From Saxidomus purpurata (lineage: Eukaryota; Mollusca; Bivalvia; Venerida; Veneridae), in the NCBI GenBank assembly GCA_022818135.1, contig JAFMSR010000009.1:21359159-21423158 (forward strand): a stretch of 64,000 nt of DNA. Reading direction: 5' to 3'. The stretch's first letter is position 1. Every line of letters starts with the position of its first letter. Shown piece after piece: positions 24,801-39,800 of the stretch. The position numbers and the translations under genes are program-made. The notes beneath the pieces were generated by a model. It ran no database searches. It was not told the origin of the DNA and saw only the letters and a list, made by a program, of their open reading frames with translations.

Positions 24801-27800
24801 GAATATGAATTTAAACAGCCCAAACAAATTATAATTGATTGTTTCAAGTGTGTGGGTACAAATTACTAGCATTAGGTGTATGTATATATATGTTAGTTAT
24901 AATATGAGGGCCCATGAATTGAACAATACTTAGCCTGTTTTTCTTGTTTAGAAAGACATGCAATCTTACCTATTAAATCTAGCCATATTGCATAGCAAGC
25001 AAACATATCATTAATTTTGTCCAGCTGCATTGTCAATATGTATCTAAAATGAATGGAAAAACAAAAGTAAATATAATACAATCAGTTTGAAGATTTGAAA
25101 ATGTATCTCTGCAAGTATCAGATACTGACATTATCAATTTTTATTCTGAGACCATACACATATGTTCAACAGTAACAGTGACACAAAAGTATCAAATAAA
25201 GATCTGCTATTGAATGCTGTTTTAGAAATTGTTTAACCTGTAAGTATTTTCAATCCTTATATATGCTTGTATTCATCTGTAAAAGGCAATTATATAGTTT
25301 TTGTAGGAGAATAAATGCATTCAGTTCAGGAGTAGTTATAATATATATTGCAAAAATGTGATATTATGACATAAAAAGGTTATTATGTCAGCCAATATAT
25401 ATATTTTATCTGAATTCAAAACTTTGAATCTCAATATATCATACCATGGCATTCAATTGTTATATACATGTAGTTTTGTTACAAAAGCACTGTTGGGAGT
25501 ATTTGAAACCCTTGCAGACCATAAAAAATAAATACCTGAAGTACATTTTGTGTATCTTGCATCTACAGCTGGACATTCAGCTGTATTGTGAAATTTTATT
25601 GCACATTCTGCTGCCTTCCAAGTGCACTGACTTTCATCTATCAAGTAGAATATCTGAGTCTCTGTAAAAGAAAGAGGTATAAAACTAAATACATTTTCCT
25701 GCCATTTTATAAAAAAATGCAATGTATATATAACAGAATGTGTGACTGCCTAGCAAGTACTGAGAAACAATTTTTGGCAAAAACTATGCAAGTTAGAATT
25801 CAAAAGCAGATCTGAATCATAAATTTACTTTTTCATTTGTTATATTTAAATGAAGAAACAAAAAGGACATATACATGTATAAGCTCTGTTAACAGTATCT
25901 GGTCCTTCAGCACATACAGCAGACACATGGCATTTCCTTGGTGTCCCACTTTGGCCCAAGTTGTTGAGACTGATGGAGATAAATAGGTTGTTGTATTCAG
26001 CATCTAGTCTGCATGATTGGCTGCCTAAAACAAAAGAAAATTCTGTAAATATAATGTCACAATTAGTATACTATGTGAATGTTGAAATTAATTTGATAAA
26101 GTTTGATAAAGCATGCAAGCACAGGGAACAAATTACCAGTTCATAACCATAATTTACAGCAAGTTCTTGTACTATACCTACTGTTTACATGCAGAGAGTT
26201 TCACTTCAAAGTTGGATTTTAACAACTAATTCCCATACAGACATATCCATGTATGATCTTTGGTAAAGGTAGGTCATATGCAGTATGTTTACTAAAATCT
26301 ACAAGTTTTGAACAAGCAGATAATGTACCATGATATTTACTGCAACCACAAGAACCCTTTTTAGATTTATTTACAAAGTAATTACTAGTATTTTATCATT
26401 CTCAAATAGATCTTTTAGCTCTGAACAAATTCATTATCATCACTCAGCATCAACAGCAGCACAAATCATATAATAGCTGTGACAGTATACATGCATACTA
26501 TATTTGTAATCATCATAATCTGTACCATCTTTCCATGGATTCTAACCATGTTGATGAAGTAAAGAGCTAGCCAAACATTGAGACTGTTGGAATTCCTTTT
26601 CAACCAGACATCCACTGCAGTATAGCACAGGTTGACAACCTAAGTTAAAGTCTTTGGCAGGATAAAAAATTGTTCTTGGCAGAGAACATTCAACCTGGCT
26701 CATTTCCACAGGTCTACAATTAATTATATATGCAGTATATTTGAATGCATGTGATCAACATAACTTGGTTGCTATCAACAAACCATTGCTACATGATTCC
26801 TTGGTGTCAGTCTTACTTCCGGGTCTAAAAATATCGAAAAAATGATATTGTTCTCTAATAACAGGTGAGAAATAAAATACTTACTTGATTAGAAGGTGGT
26901 ACAAACACATCCAGCGTCAACATCAACTACATATATGCGTATCTAACCTTTCAATCGACTTTAAAAAGTAAAAGTATTCAGCACTTTGACCTTCGCAGAA
27001 ATACACCGTTTATGACGTAATCGGTACTCAGCAGATTAATCAATAGCTTGTGATATTTGAATTGTCATAGGTTGTTTACCACGAAATGAAACTTCTTGAT
27101 GATTAATGCATGTAAAGCAGTGATTAAAAGTAGCGACCTGTAATTCTTTGAAAGTTTACAGATCATTTTTTTAGGCAAATATGTCAAAATTGAAGAGAAA
27201 AAATGGCGCTAGTTAATCTCGCGTTATAAGTCTAGGCGGGTAAAATATCCCCATACACCTCATCAAAAACCCAATGACATATAATATGAGACACCACTGA
27301 TCCCCTTGTTGTAGTCAGTTTTGACACCGGAATTAACCTGGAACAATTTTGGTAGAGGGCTACCAGGCAATATTACACACCAAATAATTTCCTACATGTA
27401 TATACATTGTAATAGAAACCTCAGAAAAATAAAATGACACCTGGTGTATGTGTCAGTTTTGACACAGGATCATGATTTAAACACTCTTATGTTACATGTA
27501 TATGCTAAATAATTTTTTGGCCTTCCGGGATTTAGAAGTTTTCCCTATTTGTTGCCAAAACAACCAAAGTTCACAATGAAGTGGAATTTTTTAAACAACG
27601 GTAATAGAGGACTACCTAAGAAACATTGCTGTTAAGTTTGATTGAACAGTTACAACAGAGTAAAAAGACATGCATCATACGTTTACTCTATAAGAGATAT
27701 GGTTTTGGTATCATAGATAATAGCTCGAACAACGATGTATCTATAATAAACTTTCTTACATTACTATGTAAATGTTTCATATTCAGAAATGTCAAAAGAT

Positions 27801-30800
27801 GTCAAACCTTATATTGCAGTGTTTAAAAATTCCATGTATTTACAATCAAGAACTAAAACATAAAAAAATTGCAATAGCTAAAACAAAAACTTAACCAGAA
27901 TCTCAAAATGGATAAAACCACTCACATAAAATAAATATACTATGCACCTCAATTTCAAATTGGAAAAATAGTCTCTCTTTGTTTAAGTTTTCGACACAAC
28001 CCGCTTTTACGAATGTATTAAATATCAGCTTTATCTACTTTGCCCTATAACAGGAGTTTTCTTCCTATTTATTTTTTTGTCGAAAACTCAATTATCATAT
28101 TTATATACAAAATGTACATGTAAAAACGACTGTATTATTTATTTCGATGAATTGATTGATTAAACTTATGTAGATTCAGTAGAATGTATTCTACATTTAT
28201 GTTTGTTTAATTTCTTAAGAATAAAACGGGGTTACCCGAAAGAGCCCTAAAAATGGACCCTTGGATCGATATCCCTCAAACCAGGTTCTCTTTCTATACA
28301 AAACTACCTACAGCGAAACGACATATATATTTCTAGTTATTGGTCACGTGCTTAATACATATTTATGAATTTATTTGTTAAATTAATGCCATCATCACCT
28401 TCAAAAAGTAGTTTCATATTCAACCACTGACACCAATACTTCTAGGCATGTAGTTGTAGTACACCACAAAGCATGTTGTATGTGTAAATCAGACTGAGCT
28501 GTAAGCATTCGAAGACAAAGATGGTGAGGTAGCCTTATATTGTAGTACTAGTAAACGACATATTGCTAACTATTTTGAAACCTTTAAACATAAAATACCT
28601 TTTATTATCAATTACTCTTGATATAATTGTTTCAATGGAAACGTCATCTTGAGTTCCTCCCTTTTCGGCTTCGCCATTTCCGATCGGACCAAACTGCTGC
28701 TCTAGTTGATCGAAGTTATCATTATTTTCCAAACACCACAACAGAGCTGTAACGTATACCGTAAAATGTAAGGCTAAAATTGGTTAATATGTTCATGCTT
28801 TTGTAAGCTCTATGTTCTGATAAATGGCCTTTCAAACATTTTCAGATTTTATTATAAATCGATGATTTAAATAATTATTAGAAATTTGATCTGCTACTTT
28901 TCTTAAGTTTCCATCTTTCTAGGGGATAATTTGGCCTTCATACTTTTAGAAAACTAATTGTACAATGGATTTAACTAAACCAGAGTAGCAACTTGCGATA
29001 TAATAAAATTGTTAATTGTTGCAAGGTGTTTGTAATTTCGGAAAATTAAGCCAAAGATACGTCCAAATTACATTTGTATTTCTGTGGATTATAATGTGAT
29101 ATTTAAACTTAAATCAAAGATAAAGACTATTATATTTAGAAACACAAGTATTTGACACAAACCTTTATTTATGTTGTGGGAGAAATTCCCCTATACGGAC
29201 GTGTGTTGAGTCATTTAGCAGTACTTACAAAAAGGAATGTCAATTTTTCTTCTTTCATGTTAGGTTCTCACATCTATGCCGAAAGTGACTTTGACTGTCA
29301 TAGTGTTACAATTGTCCATTAAAGTAGTTTCAATGAAATTCAACACAATATGTAAATGTACAGTAACAAGAGCCGCAAGTTACAACAGCGCGGTGGGCTT
29401 TTTTTTCAGGGCTTGCCATAAAAAAGCAAACCTTTTGGAAGTAAAATGCAAAACAAGAATTTGTATTGCTTGAGTAAACAAGGGCCGTAAGGTGCTTGAT
29501 ATTGTGTTGTGTATAATCTAACTTAATTGTTCGATATCCCTGAACACTATAGCAAAGTTTCAATTTGGTACATTAAGTAGTTCATGACAGTTCTACACAC
29601 TACTTTCAATAGGAATTTCGAAGTTCAATTAAAATACTTCGACAGAGTTATCAACTCTTGTCTACAGATGGGTATGAATGATAATACATAACTATTCCAA
29701 CTTTCAAAGTAATATATCAAATGATTAAGTCAATAAGTGGACGAGTACGAAAAACTTAACCGAATTCTAAGTAGAAAATGGCCACATTTTAAAAGAAATA
29801 CTTAGCAGCGTTACCCCTTCTCTCGTCTACATCTGGTGGTCACAAGTGTAAAAAAGTATTCCCAAGTATTCCGAGTAATATCTCAAATGGTAAAGTTAAC
29901 TAAAACTATCACTGAATGTAAAGAATACGCCCGAACACCCCACTTTCATAGTATAAAGAAATTATAATGATTTTTAACTATTGGACCTGAAGAACTTTAG
30001 GCATGGTAAATATCACATCTGTGAACTATCATTAACTTCTGACCAGGGGTTTTGGAGATTAAGAGCATGCAAAATTTTATTATGTCGATCCCCTGTAACC
30101 TTGGCCTAGTGACCAAAAACATAGACCATGGTACTTATCACTTATGTCAAATATGTATCATTAAATTGTGACCAGGGGTTTAGGAGATTAAAAGCGAACA
30201 AGATTTTACTTATTCGAGCTTCTGTGACATTGGTCTTTGACCTAGTAACCTGAAACATAGACCATGCACAGCCAGGCATAGTACTTATCACTTATGTGAA
30301 GTATCATAAATTCTGACAAGGGGTTTTGGAGATTTATCGTCCGCAAAATTTGACCATGTCAAGCCCCTGTGACCTTGACCTTCGACCTACTGACCAAAAC
30401 ATGGACAATACACAACGAGGCATTGCACTAATCACTTCTGTGAACTATCATTAATTAAATTCTGACCAAGGGTTTCTGTGATTAAGTGTCCGTAAGATTC
30501 CGTCTACATACAGACGGACGGACGGACGGACAAAAAGAGGGACACCCCTAAATTGTTGCTACCCTAAAGTGGTATTTTCTATTGTGTTTTGTCGGACACC
30601 CGGTTACCACTTAGCTCTAAGACAAAATAGAGTAAATGACCATTGAAGACTTCCTATCCCTAAACTTTATTGATCACTAATGACCACCTTATCCCCGAAT
30701 GCACAAACGGACGGTCCACTATTTTAATTTAAAGGGCTGAAAACCAAGGGGCTGTTAAGTGAGGGCCTTTTGTCCAAGTTAAAGGGCGTGTGTCCCCTAT

Positions 30801-33800
30801 TCCTCAATCGTGCAACCAAAAAGGCCCCTTGTGTGTCTATCCTTTAGACATGGATATTTGCTGTATAGGGCCATATTTTGAAAAGTATTTAGTTACCTCC
30901 CCTGTGCCCCCCTGACACTATTTCAGCAAAACATTAAGGGGACATGGCCCCTTGACTCAGAATGGCTCCCTATTAACTTGTGGGCTACAGTGGTGCCTAC
31001 GTATAACTTTGCACAGGGAACAAGCGATACACGAACGATACACGCACACGGAATGTACGATACATGCACGATAACTGATAAATGAATCATGAATAATGAG
31101 CGATAAGAACGATACACGATACATGATTCCCGATAAACGAAACGAAAAACGGTCATTCGTGTACATTGTAACTCGGACATTTTCGTATGCTTAATAACAA
31201 TATTATTAATAGATGTCTAATAACAATGAAATAGCTTAATCAAACCCATGAAAACACTCTTTAAGTCCTAAATTATGGCTAATTTAAAGGAAAACCAAAC
31301 AGATCATTAGAATAATCAGTAATTGAATAGCGGCACACATACTATTTATAATTAAACTCTAATTACATTTACATATCCACACCTACCAAACAAGTGTTCC
31401 ACGTCTGCCAATTTGTACATGTAGACTGTCGTAATATTGCAAATCTGTCATTGAAAAAGTGCAAGAAATTGGGATCGAAGGTGTCATAATTAAACACCTG
31501 TGTTAATCAAATACTCATTAGAAAGTATAAATTCATTTTTGCACTTGGTCTTAAATACTTTGACGTAGAAAGTTCGTGCGCATTTTAAAAATATAAAATT
31601 GGTAAACGCGTGTGTAAATTAAATATATTATACTTTATATTGTAATTAAATCGTGGTTGGAGAAATTTTCAAAGGTAAGCGTTACTTTTTATGATAAAGC
31701 ATATTTTCCTGTTCTTGATATCTGGTGTAAATCTTGCACGATATGCAGAACGTCTACTTTCAGTTTCGCCAGAAGTCAACATCTCTTCTGCTCACATATA
31801 CATGTATCTCGTGAGAAAAAGAAAAATATGTAACAGAAAGATAGTTTAGTTAATTGAAAGAATGATTCTTTCTATTTCATTAATAGTTCTTGCATAATTT
31901 AATCCAATTCTGAACAATAATGTAAATAATACACGATTAGGCTTTAGGCTAAAAACGTTCAAACGTTCTACACGATTGGTCGTCCGCACTATCTCGGACC
32001 ACTTTTATATAAATCTTATCGTGCAACGTTCATCACACAGAACGAAAGATGCGTTACACGATACACGACCTGAATGTTGCACGAAGAATGCACGAACGAT
32101 AAACGACAAATGAATGTAAACGGAATGCACGATGCACGAACGATACACGAACATACGTACATGAGCACCACTGTACTAAAACGGCTCATAAACCTATTTT
32201 AGCCAAACGGACGGACGGACATACAGACAAGCTGAATCATGTATACCCCCTTACATTTTGTGTTCAGGGGGTATAAAGAGCGGACTGGTACAAATAAACT
32301 AACCGAGGCTCTAGGTCGACAAAGGGTATTACTTAAACAAATCCTTGACATAGTTACCTTCTCATACCACGGGGTAGAGGGGGGCGGGGTTATGATGGAA
32401 ACATGAATTGTAACTTTCACAGCAACATCTCAAAGAGTAAAGTGAATTTTTATACAGATTTAATATATTTTCTAAGTCAAAAAAGGCTATGCACTGATGT
32501 CTGATGGCTGGTACGGAAAACGTAACCTAGTTCAATGTAGTTTCTAAGTAAACAAAAAGGACAATTATTCTGACAAAAATTCGTTCGTCTTAGTCACTGC
32601 AACCCTGCAACAACCACTACCCCTTTGTGAAAAATTAAGTCAATCCTTTGAACGATTTATGTGACATTCTCCGGACAAACTTAGTTGCAGATGACAATAA
32701 TGATAATGCGATTCAATTTTAGAAAGGGGCAATGTAGAATTACGTTTCTTGGTCAATGTATTCTTTCTGTGCAGTTTAAATAATAAATTCCATTTCAGAA
32801 CATTTTTTTAAAATGATAGAAACTTTAAATACGGAGCAATGTAGAGTCATGGATCTATTTCACTACACTTCCTCTCAATGCCCTTCTGCCAGTGTGTAAA
32901 ACTTCCGCAAATACCTTTTGCAGTTCAAGACAAGCTCACGTGACAGATGGACGGACGGACGGGCGACCGATAACTCTTTGCAAAATGTTTCCTTCTTTTC
33001 TAACTCGATAATATTTACACGAAAAAAATGTTATTAACACATTAAGTTCCGCTTTAATAGCGGATGCAAGAGAACGTTTAAACAGAATCGCACTGCTTCT
33101 AATCTAAGAACCCTTGACTGGTGTCTTACAGTCACAATCCGGACATGAACATGTGCATATATACAGGATTCTTCAACGCCTGACGTCTAAGTGTGACCAT
33201 GAAATTCAAGGTCAGAACATGGGACTTACAGGCGACATTTCATATTCATGTGCTTCACAATTATGCCATGTAATTATGATATCGTTACCATGTATACAGA
33301 ATTCCATATTTAAATTCTAAGCATGACATTGACATTTGAGGTAGGGTCGTGGCTTGTTCGCTACACCACGCCTTAATATGCTGAACATTTGTGCCAAGTT
33401 ATTTCATAATCCTTCAATCTGATAAAGTTACAGTCCGAACAAGAATGCATGCATAAATCCAGGAATCCATTATCTTGAGGTAGGGACGTGGTTCGTGCAC
33501 GCCACACATTGTCTTCATGTGCTGAAAATTTGCGCCATGTGATTTACAAACCCCTTCACGCATGTCAAAGTTACAGGCCGAACACGAACAAACACGGACT
33601 GGTGGTGCGATTTTAATAAACCCGCATTTAGAGAATAAAACCTTAGTCTTCAGTCTATATCACTACTTGTTCATGCAGATTGAATTAATAGTTCATGTTT
33701 ATCTAAAATAGTATTCACTTACTGTGACATATTTTAATGTTTTAAAAGTTTGACTAACGTAATAAAGTTCAAACAAATTAAATAATTTAAATGATTCTAG

Positions 33801-36800
33801 CAAGATATGAATAATTTTAGAGAAACCTTAAATGCCTAACTTACCAGGATTTAGTTTGTACTTTGTTGTTGGACAATAAATATGTGTTTATGTTACAGTC
33901 TTGTTAAGAAACTTTTTTAACATTCGAGAAGTAAAACATATAAAATCTATGATATTTAGTTTGTTTATCTTAGAAGATGATATGTCTACTTCTTTACCGT
34001 CATCAAAATCCAGAGTAGGAAATTCTTTCAGCGCATAGGGAACTAAATGTTTGAAACCACCATCAATCAGGTCTGCAACGAATTTATCTCGCTCAGCTTC
34101 AGTTTTATCGACTTGAGCTGTATCGTCCACAGCTGTCACCTGTTTCTTTTCATCGTTTGTGTTTCGTTCAATTTCAAGTGATGAAGATATGATGGCCTCT
34201 TTGAGATCCTCTATAATTGCAACAGAAAAGGCCCTTCTTATGTAGTTTATAACTACTTTGCATGCAATGGTCATATGAATGTGTTAGTCCTTACAGGTAA
34301 CTTTTATATATGGAAAACACAACGATTTGACGAAGTATCTTTAATTCATTTTTGTTTTTATGTGAATTTCTTTGTACATTTCTCGTTACTGCTAACATTC
34401 AACACATGCATCTGTTGAGCATGTCAAACCTCGGCTCGTGTAGTCATGAATATATGTAAAACATATACTACTAAAGAATTTACCTGGCATACAGTTTGGC
34501 AAGATGGCATGAAGCAGAGGGTAAATATGTCTGGATGGAGCTTGTTGCTCGGCGACTTTTGCAATTTCTTGTTGTAGAATAACCAGCTGTTCTGTTGTAA
34601 AATAGTTCAGTTCTGGAAATTCTTCTCTGTTTTGGTTTACGTGGTTTAGCCATGACGTATAACAGTATTCCATTTTAGATGCAATCTTATGCATGACATC
34701 CTCTAGCTGTTCGTTCTCAGCTTTTCGACACTGTTGTCAAAACAGTAAATTTGAATTGTGTATACTTTTTAGTAGGCAATATATAGTATATATGCTGAGA
34801 AGAAACAGATCAGTCAGTGGAAATGTATGTTAAATCTCACAGGGATATCAACCATACATGTATCAATAATCCAAGGACGGACGGACTTCAAATATTCAAA
34901 TGTTAAAGTTGTAAATCCAAACTTAACATTTGAACCATCTGCAATTTCATCTCAAGTATTGTCACAGAATCGTCTTCAATATTGTTTTTTATTCAATTTA
35001 AAAGGCGGTAATATCAGAATATGAACTACTTAGCTTGATCATTCATTGAACGTTCATAGATCTGTTGAAATTCGTTTTCATTTTTATCACCATGTGTTAC
35101 TGATCTAAATGATTAAAATGAGGTACGCATTATTCCATCCAAACTTTGGGATTATTTTGTGTCGACACATTTTTAGGCGGGGCTAATATTGACTCCGGGG
35201 GCATAATTTGAACAAACATGGTAGAGGTGTACTAGACAGTGCTTCGTACTAAATGCCTAAGCACTGTAGTTTTAGAGAAGACGATTTTTAAAGAAGGTTT
35301 TCTGATACAAGTTTGTTTAAAAAAGTGACCTCCTTCGGGCGGGGCAATATTGACCTTGGGGGCAATTTTCTTTTTGAAAAGGGTACAAGTGCACTAGAAA
35401 ATGCTACATACATGTGAATACTATCTAAGCTCTAGGCTTTGAGGATCTTTAAAGTTTTTCCTGTATAAGTCTAAATGAATACCAGTGACCCCTTGAGTTA
35501 CGTTTATTTTGACCATAGGGACATGATTTGAAAACTCGTGATAGAGCTCCACTTCACAATGGTACTTGCTAAATATCTCAGGTCTGGGCCCTTTGAATTT
35601 TTAAACATTCCCCTATATAATATATATCACTCTATTAAAAAACAAGTGACCCATGGGCGAGGTCAATTATGACCCTGGGTTTATCATTTGAATAATCGTG
35701 TTAGAGGACCACTACACAATGGTACATTTCAAATACCTAAGTTCTGGACCTTGTGGTTTCAGTGAAGAAAATTTAACATTTTTACTATAGAGTCTAAAAT
35801 CTATGTACATGTTATATCATGTGGCCCATAGGGTGTGATCAACTTTCACCTGGAGGTCATGATTTTAACAATTTTTAGTAGAGGTCTCTTAGAAAATGCT
35901 ATCTGCGAAATATCTAAGCATTTTGCTTTTTAGTTTGAGAGAAGATTTTGTATTTTTCCTATAGAAACATTTGTAAAATCAAGTTACGCCACGGCGGGGT
36001 CAGTTTTGACCAAGGCGACATGATTTAAACATATTTAGTAGAGATCTACAAAACAATGCTACATGTACCTGTCAAATATTTATCCTCTGGCTTTTGCGGT
36101 TTTTTGAGAAGAATACCTTTAAGATATTTTATATAGAAAACTTTGTAAAATCAAGTGACCTCAGGGCGGGGTCAGTTTTGACCCAGAGGTCTAGCTTTGA
36201 ACAAAGAGGTCCACAAGACATTGCTACATGCCAGCAAAATGTTGACGACGAACGACGCACACCGAAGACGGACGATGGGCACAGGTTAATTATAAAACCT
36301 CACACTAAGCACGTGGTGCTCAGGTGAGCTGAAAACGAAAATATCAAAGCTATTGGTAAATATTTAAACTACTTAAGACTGGTGACATTCTCGAGGGGGC
36401 CGATATTGACCACAGTACTTAATTCAATTTAACGATATACAATGATTTACTCCAAATATTTTATCTCTGGACATTTTAATGTGACATATATAAATGGAAA
36501 CAATTTCAAATTTGGGGGCTTTTTTGTCAACAATTGCCATTTAAACACATTTACGAGTGCTTTATACTGGGAATTTGATATATTTGTGAGAAATCCTTTG
36601 CTGTAGATATAATTCAATCTAGAGAAAAGGTTTAATATAAAGAAAATTGTTGACTACAATTTTTACTATGCATATTCATATAAAAATTCTTGCAAACCAA
36701 TTAAAAAACGTATCTTACCTTGAGATGAGATCCGTTGTTTTCAAACTCCAAAATAGCGATCACAGGGCGGTCAGAATTCGAGTCACAATAGAGTTGAATA

Positions 36801-39800
36801 GCAAAATCTCTAAAAAGCATACACCCCGATTTGACAAGTTTCACGTATACATTGCATAGCCGCACCACACCATCAAGTACCTTTACGAAAATAAAACAGT
36901 TACATTTAGGGGTAGAAAATATTAACAATGTTATTGCATAGTAAACAGACTTCACACTTTAAGAAGACATTTAAACAAAATATGTGAAAAATTAATCTGG
37001 ACCCATTTGCCCAGTCACAGTCACGAATCATAAACAAGCGTGTAAAAGTTAAGGCAGTTACGGTATATTGTAGTAACGATAATAATGATAAAAAGGAAGA
37101 CAGCATCATATTCATGAAACGACCATTAGCTCAATGTTATTGTTAACATATTGTATTCTAGAAGGAACATCTCGTAAGATCGGAGATAAGTATATTGCAC
37201 ACTTTTGTTGTATTCTGACACGACACGATTTACAGAATGTTAATTGCAGTATGTCATAGCTCAGTGTACAATCTTAACAATAAAATGAGGAAATTTAAAC
37301 ATATCTTGGGTCTAAAGTTTGATTAATATTGGCAAAGGATAGCAAAGTAGCTACATGTAAATGGTTACATAAGAAGTATCCCAAAAGTCTGATTAAGTTT
37401 AAACACTGTAATTTCTAATCGCATTTTACCTACGAGTATCTAAATAATCCCATTACATTCAACTTTTTATCTGACCATCTTTTTAATAAACGCATCTACT
37501 TTGTTTCTTTGTCTCGTATACTAATGGATATTTTAATTGGTTCGGAATATGCTTATGGTACGAAAGTCGTTTATTTAAAAAACTGTTTCATTGACGAGAC
37601 AGAAAAAGATTTATTGACATTATCTGAAGGTTACTACTTTTGTCAGACAAATGAACATATGTTGATTTACAATAAGATTATTTTTAAGTACTTTTATCGA
37701 CTTGCAATTTTACCGGAAATTTCATAGTATGACTATAGTGCTGTAAAGTTGAAAAATTGATGAAAAAAGAGAAAATATTATGATTTATCAACACAAAATA
37801 CCTTTATTGCAAGAATAATTATTTTCCTTTTATTAATGCATTTAGTACAACAACTCCGGGTGAACGATTAAGCATATTGTGCGGGAGACGCTGGTAAAAA
37901 CGCAATGATTAAGCACACTTCGGAAAGGAAACACGCGATGGCCAGTCTATCGTGTCAGAAAAAAATCCCCAGTCGAGTTGAACATACGAACATGTGACCA
38001 AATGAGCCGATGAATTGTTCGCATAATTAAACATATATATGCAAGGTAGCCTAGTAATGATGAAAAATATCTACTGATATCATGCTTATGAAGGCCATAA
38101 AATGTTCGGCCACTTTGATATTATCAATTACTATTTTTTGTTATCACAATCAGATATTAAGTGGATAAAAATTCATACCGAATTGAAACGCTCGACACTG
38201 TTTTTGCTAGATTCAGCTTCTCCTGCAACAAGCATAAGCCGACTCTGCAGGTCATGGAGCTTGTCGTATGTGTATTCCTTTGGCCCTTCTTTGCTGTTCT
38301 CACTCAAAATCGTTAACTTCAAAATTTGCCTGATATCCTGCTTTTAAAAAACTGGTCCCGAGTTTTAGGTTGTAACAATAATACTACTTTTATAGAACAT
38401 ACTAAAAAAACGCAGATTTGGCTCATGCTGGTTTGTTTTCTGTCGGGATTTAATGCCTGCTTCGTTTTTACAGAAGGGCTGTTTACATTACAGCGTTCCG
38501 GGGGAAGATCTGTTCTTGATCCCTTACCTCCATGAAAACTATCACAATGAATTTAAGTCATCGGTCCAACCCCCGAAAGTGTATGGCTACTATTCGGCAC
38601 ACTTTTACAGATAAGAGCCATTTAAAATATTACAAATATGTTTTTCACTTTAAATATGTATCAGAAAGCGGTATTTCAAATTCGAACACGACAGAGCTAC
38701 ACACTTTAGCTGACCTCTTCTTACCGTTTCTTTTATAAATTATATATTATTATTTAGTATAAAGAGGAAAAATCTTGTAACCTAGTATTCCAAGTAACCA
38801 CACAAATACATCTAATAGTATAATTTGTATGTGCTAAATGCTTGTTTCTCTAGCAATCACATGAATAGTTGCTCAACAAATTTTAAAGTAAGAAATAACA
38901 GATGATATAGAAATGCCCGTGTGTTACCCTCGTAATGTACTGCAACTAAGACATTCAAACCTCGTTTCGGTCATTAATCTTATATTAATTTTGTACATGA
39001 AAGTTTACGAAACATAAACTAAAGATCTGCATAATGAAATTCAATATGGTTTTCTTTAGACTGCGTCGTATTTGCAACATTTGATTTACGATTTATAAAG
39101 CATCGGACAACAGATAAAAACCTACCGTTAACTCAGCAGTATTAGGTGCCAGGTTCTGCACCTTCCAAACATGTGTCCCTATCCTGTATATTCCACGCTC
39201 GTTGATTAAATCTGCTTGCATGAAGGATGTGACTTCAACCGCTCCATGGGCTTGCTTAATTTCTTTGAACCAAAACAGATACTGACACGCATATTCCTAA
39301 AAAATGTAACAACACTATTATGATTATAAATATATCGCATTTTGTCAGATGAGCAATCAATAGTTACAATCATTTTATTTCGAACAAAACTGCTTTGTAA
39401 ATATATTTAAAGTTAAAAATACTGCTTATCTGACAGTAATAAATAGAAATATGTTTAACATTGTAACTCTTGTGACATACTTATATACCGGTATTATAAT
39501 TACTTAACACGTGAAAATTGTCTTGTTTTGTTCTTGAACTTCATACAGTGTAATGTTTTGATTATACGTAAAGCCAGCTGTTGTTCATACCAGCTTATCT
39601 GGAAGTTTTGGTGTGTTAGTCAGTTCCTCCCAAACAGAACCACAAGCTTTTAGCAGATCTTGAAAATCAGACTTTTTGTCAAGTTCAAATATGAGAGTTG
39701 AAAATCCATTTACGGCGGCATGCAAGCTCTGGACTCGGCTTATTTTCTCAGTGTCATCTCCAGCACTGGTCATCCCTAAATCAACAAACACTTTCACTTC

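Larger units (their letters stand above)
22366..27272. mobile_element. 4.9-kb segment bounded by inverted repeats of about 35-45 bp
   Basis: GTTTTTGATGTGATATATGG continuing into GGATATATTACC at the left (22369-22400) recurs as its inverse at the right (27236-27271) with a few changes. No target duplication could be defined. Inside lie ORF fragments on the minus strand at 25.5-26.03 kb and three GTTGCCTAGCRAC motifs. It looks like a DNA transposon of unknown class, or an old inverted duplication. Confidence 0.5.
20694..28598. other. Intron 23, 7.9 kb
   Basis: Contains a pearl-type tail at 21.2 kb, pearl-like bodies at 21.4-22.05 kb and the inverted-repeat-bounded segment 22366-27272. No further gene is supported. 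Confidence 0.6.
28747..33997. other. Intron 22, 5.25 kb, largely repeat-derived
   Basis: 28.75-29.45 kb shows nothing definable. From 29.45 kb onward it is a chain of pearl-type arrays and a Tc1-like element, listed separately. Confidence 0.6.

Noticed and set aside
24973..25043. Possible exon (YILTMQLDKINDMF...) with ATTTTAG and GTAAGA borders
   Set aside because: It cannot be joined in frame to the nearby Cys-rich segments without a stop, and no family was recognised.
30923..31180. Two overlapping minus-strand ORFs rich in Arg, Ser and Tyr
   Set aside because: They are translations of the CGATACACGAA simple repeat, not genes.
36094..36327. 77-codon plus-strand ORF
   Set aside because: Made from the last pearl-like unit and its tail; no conserved motif.
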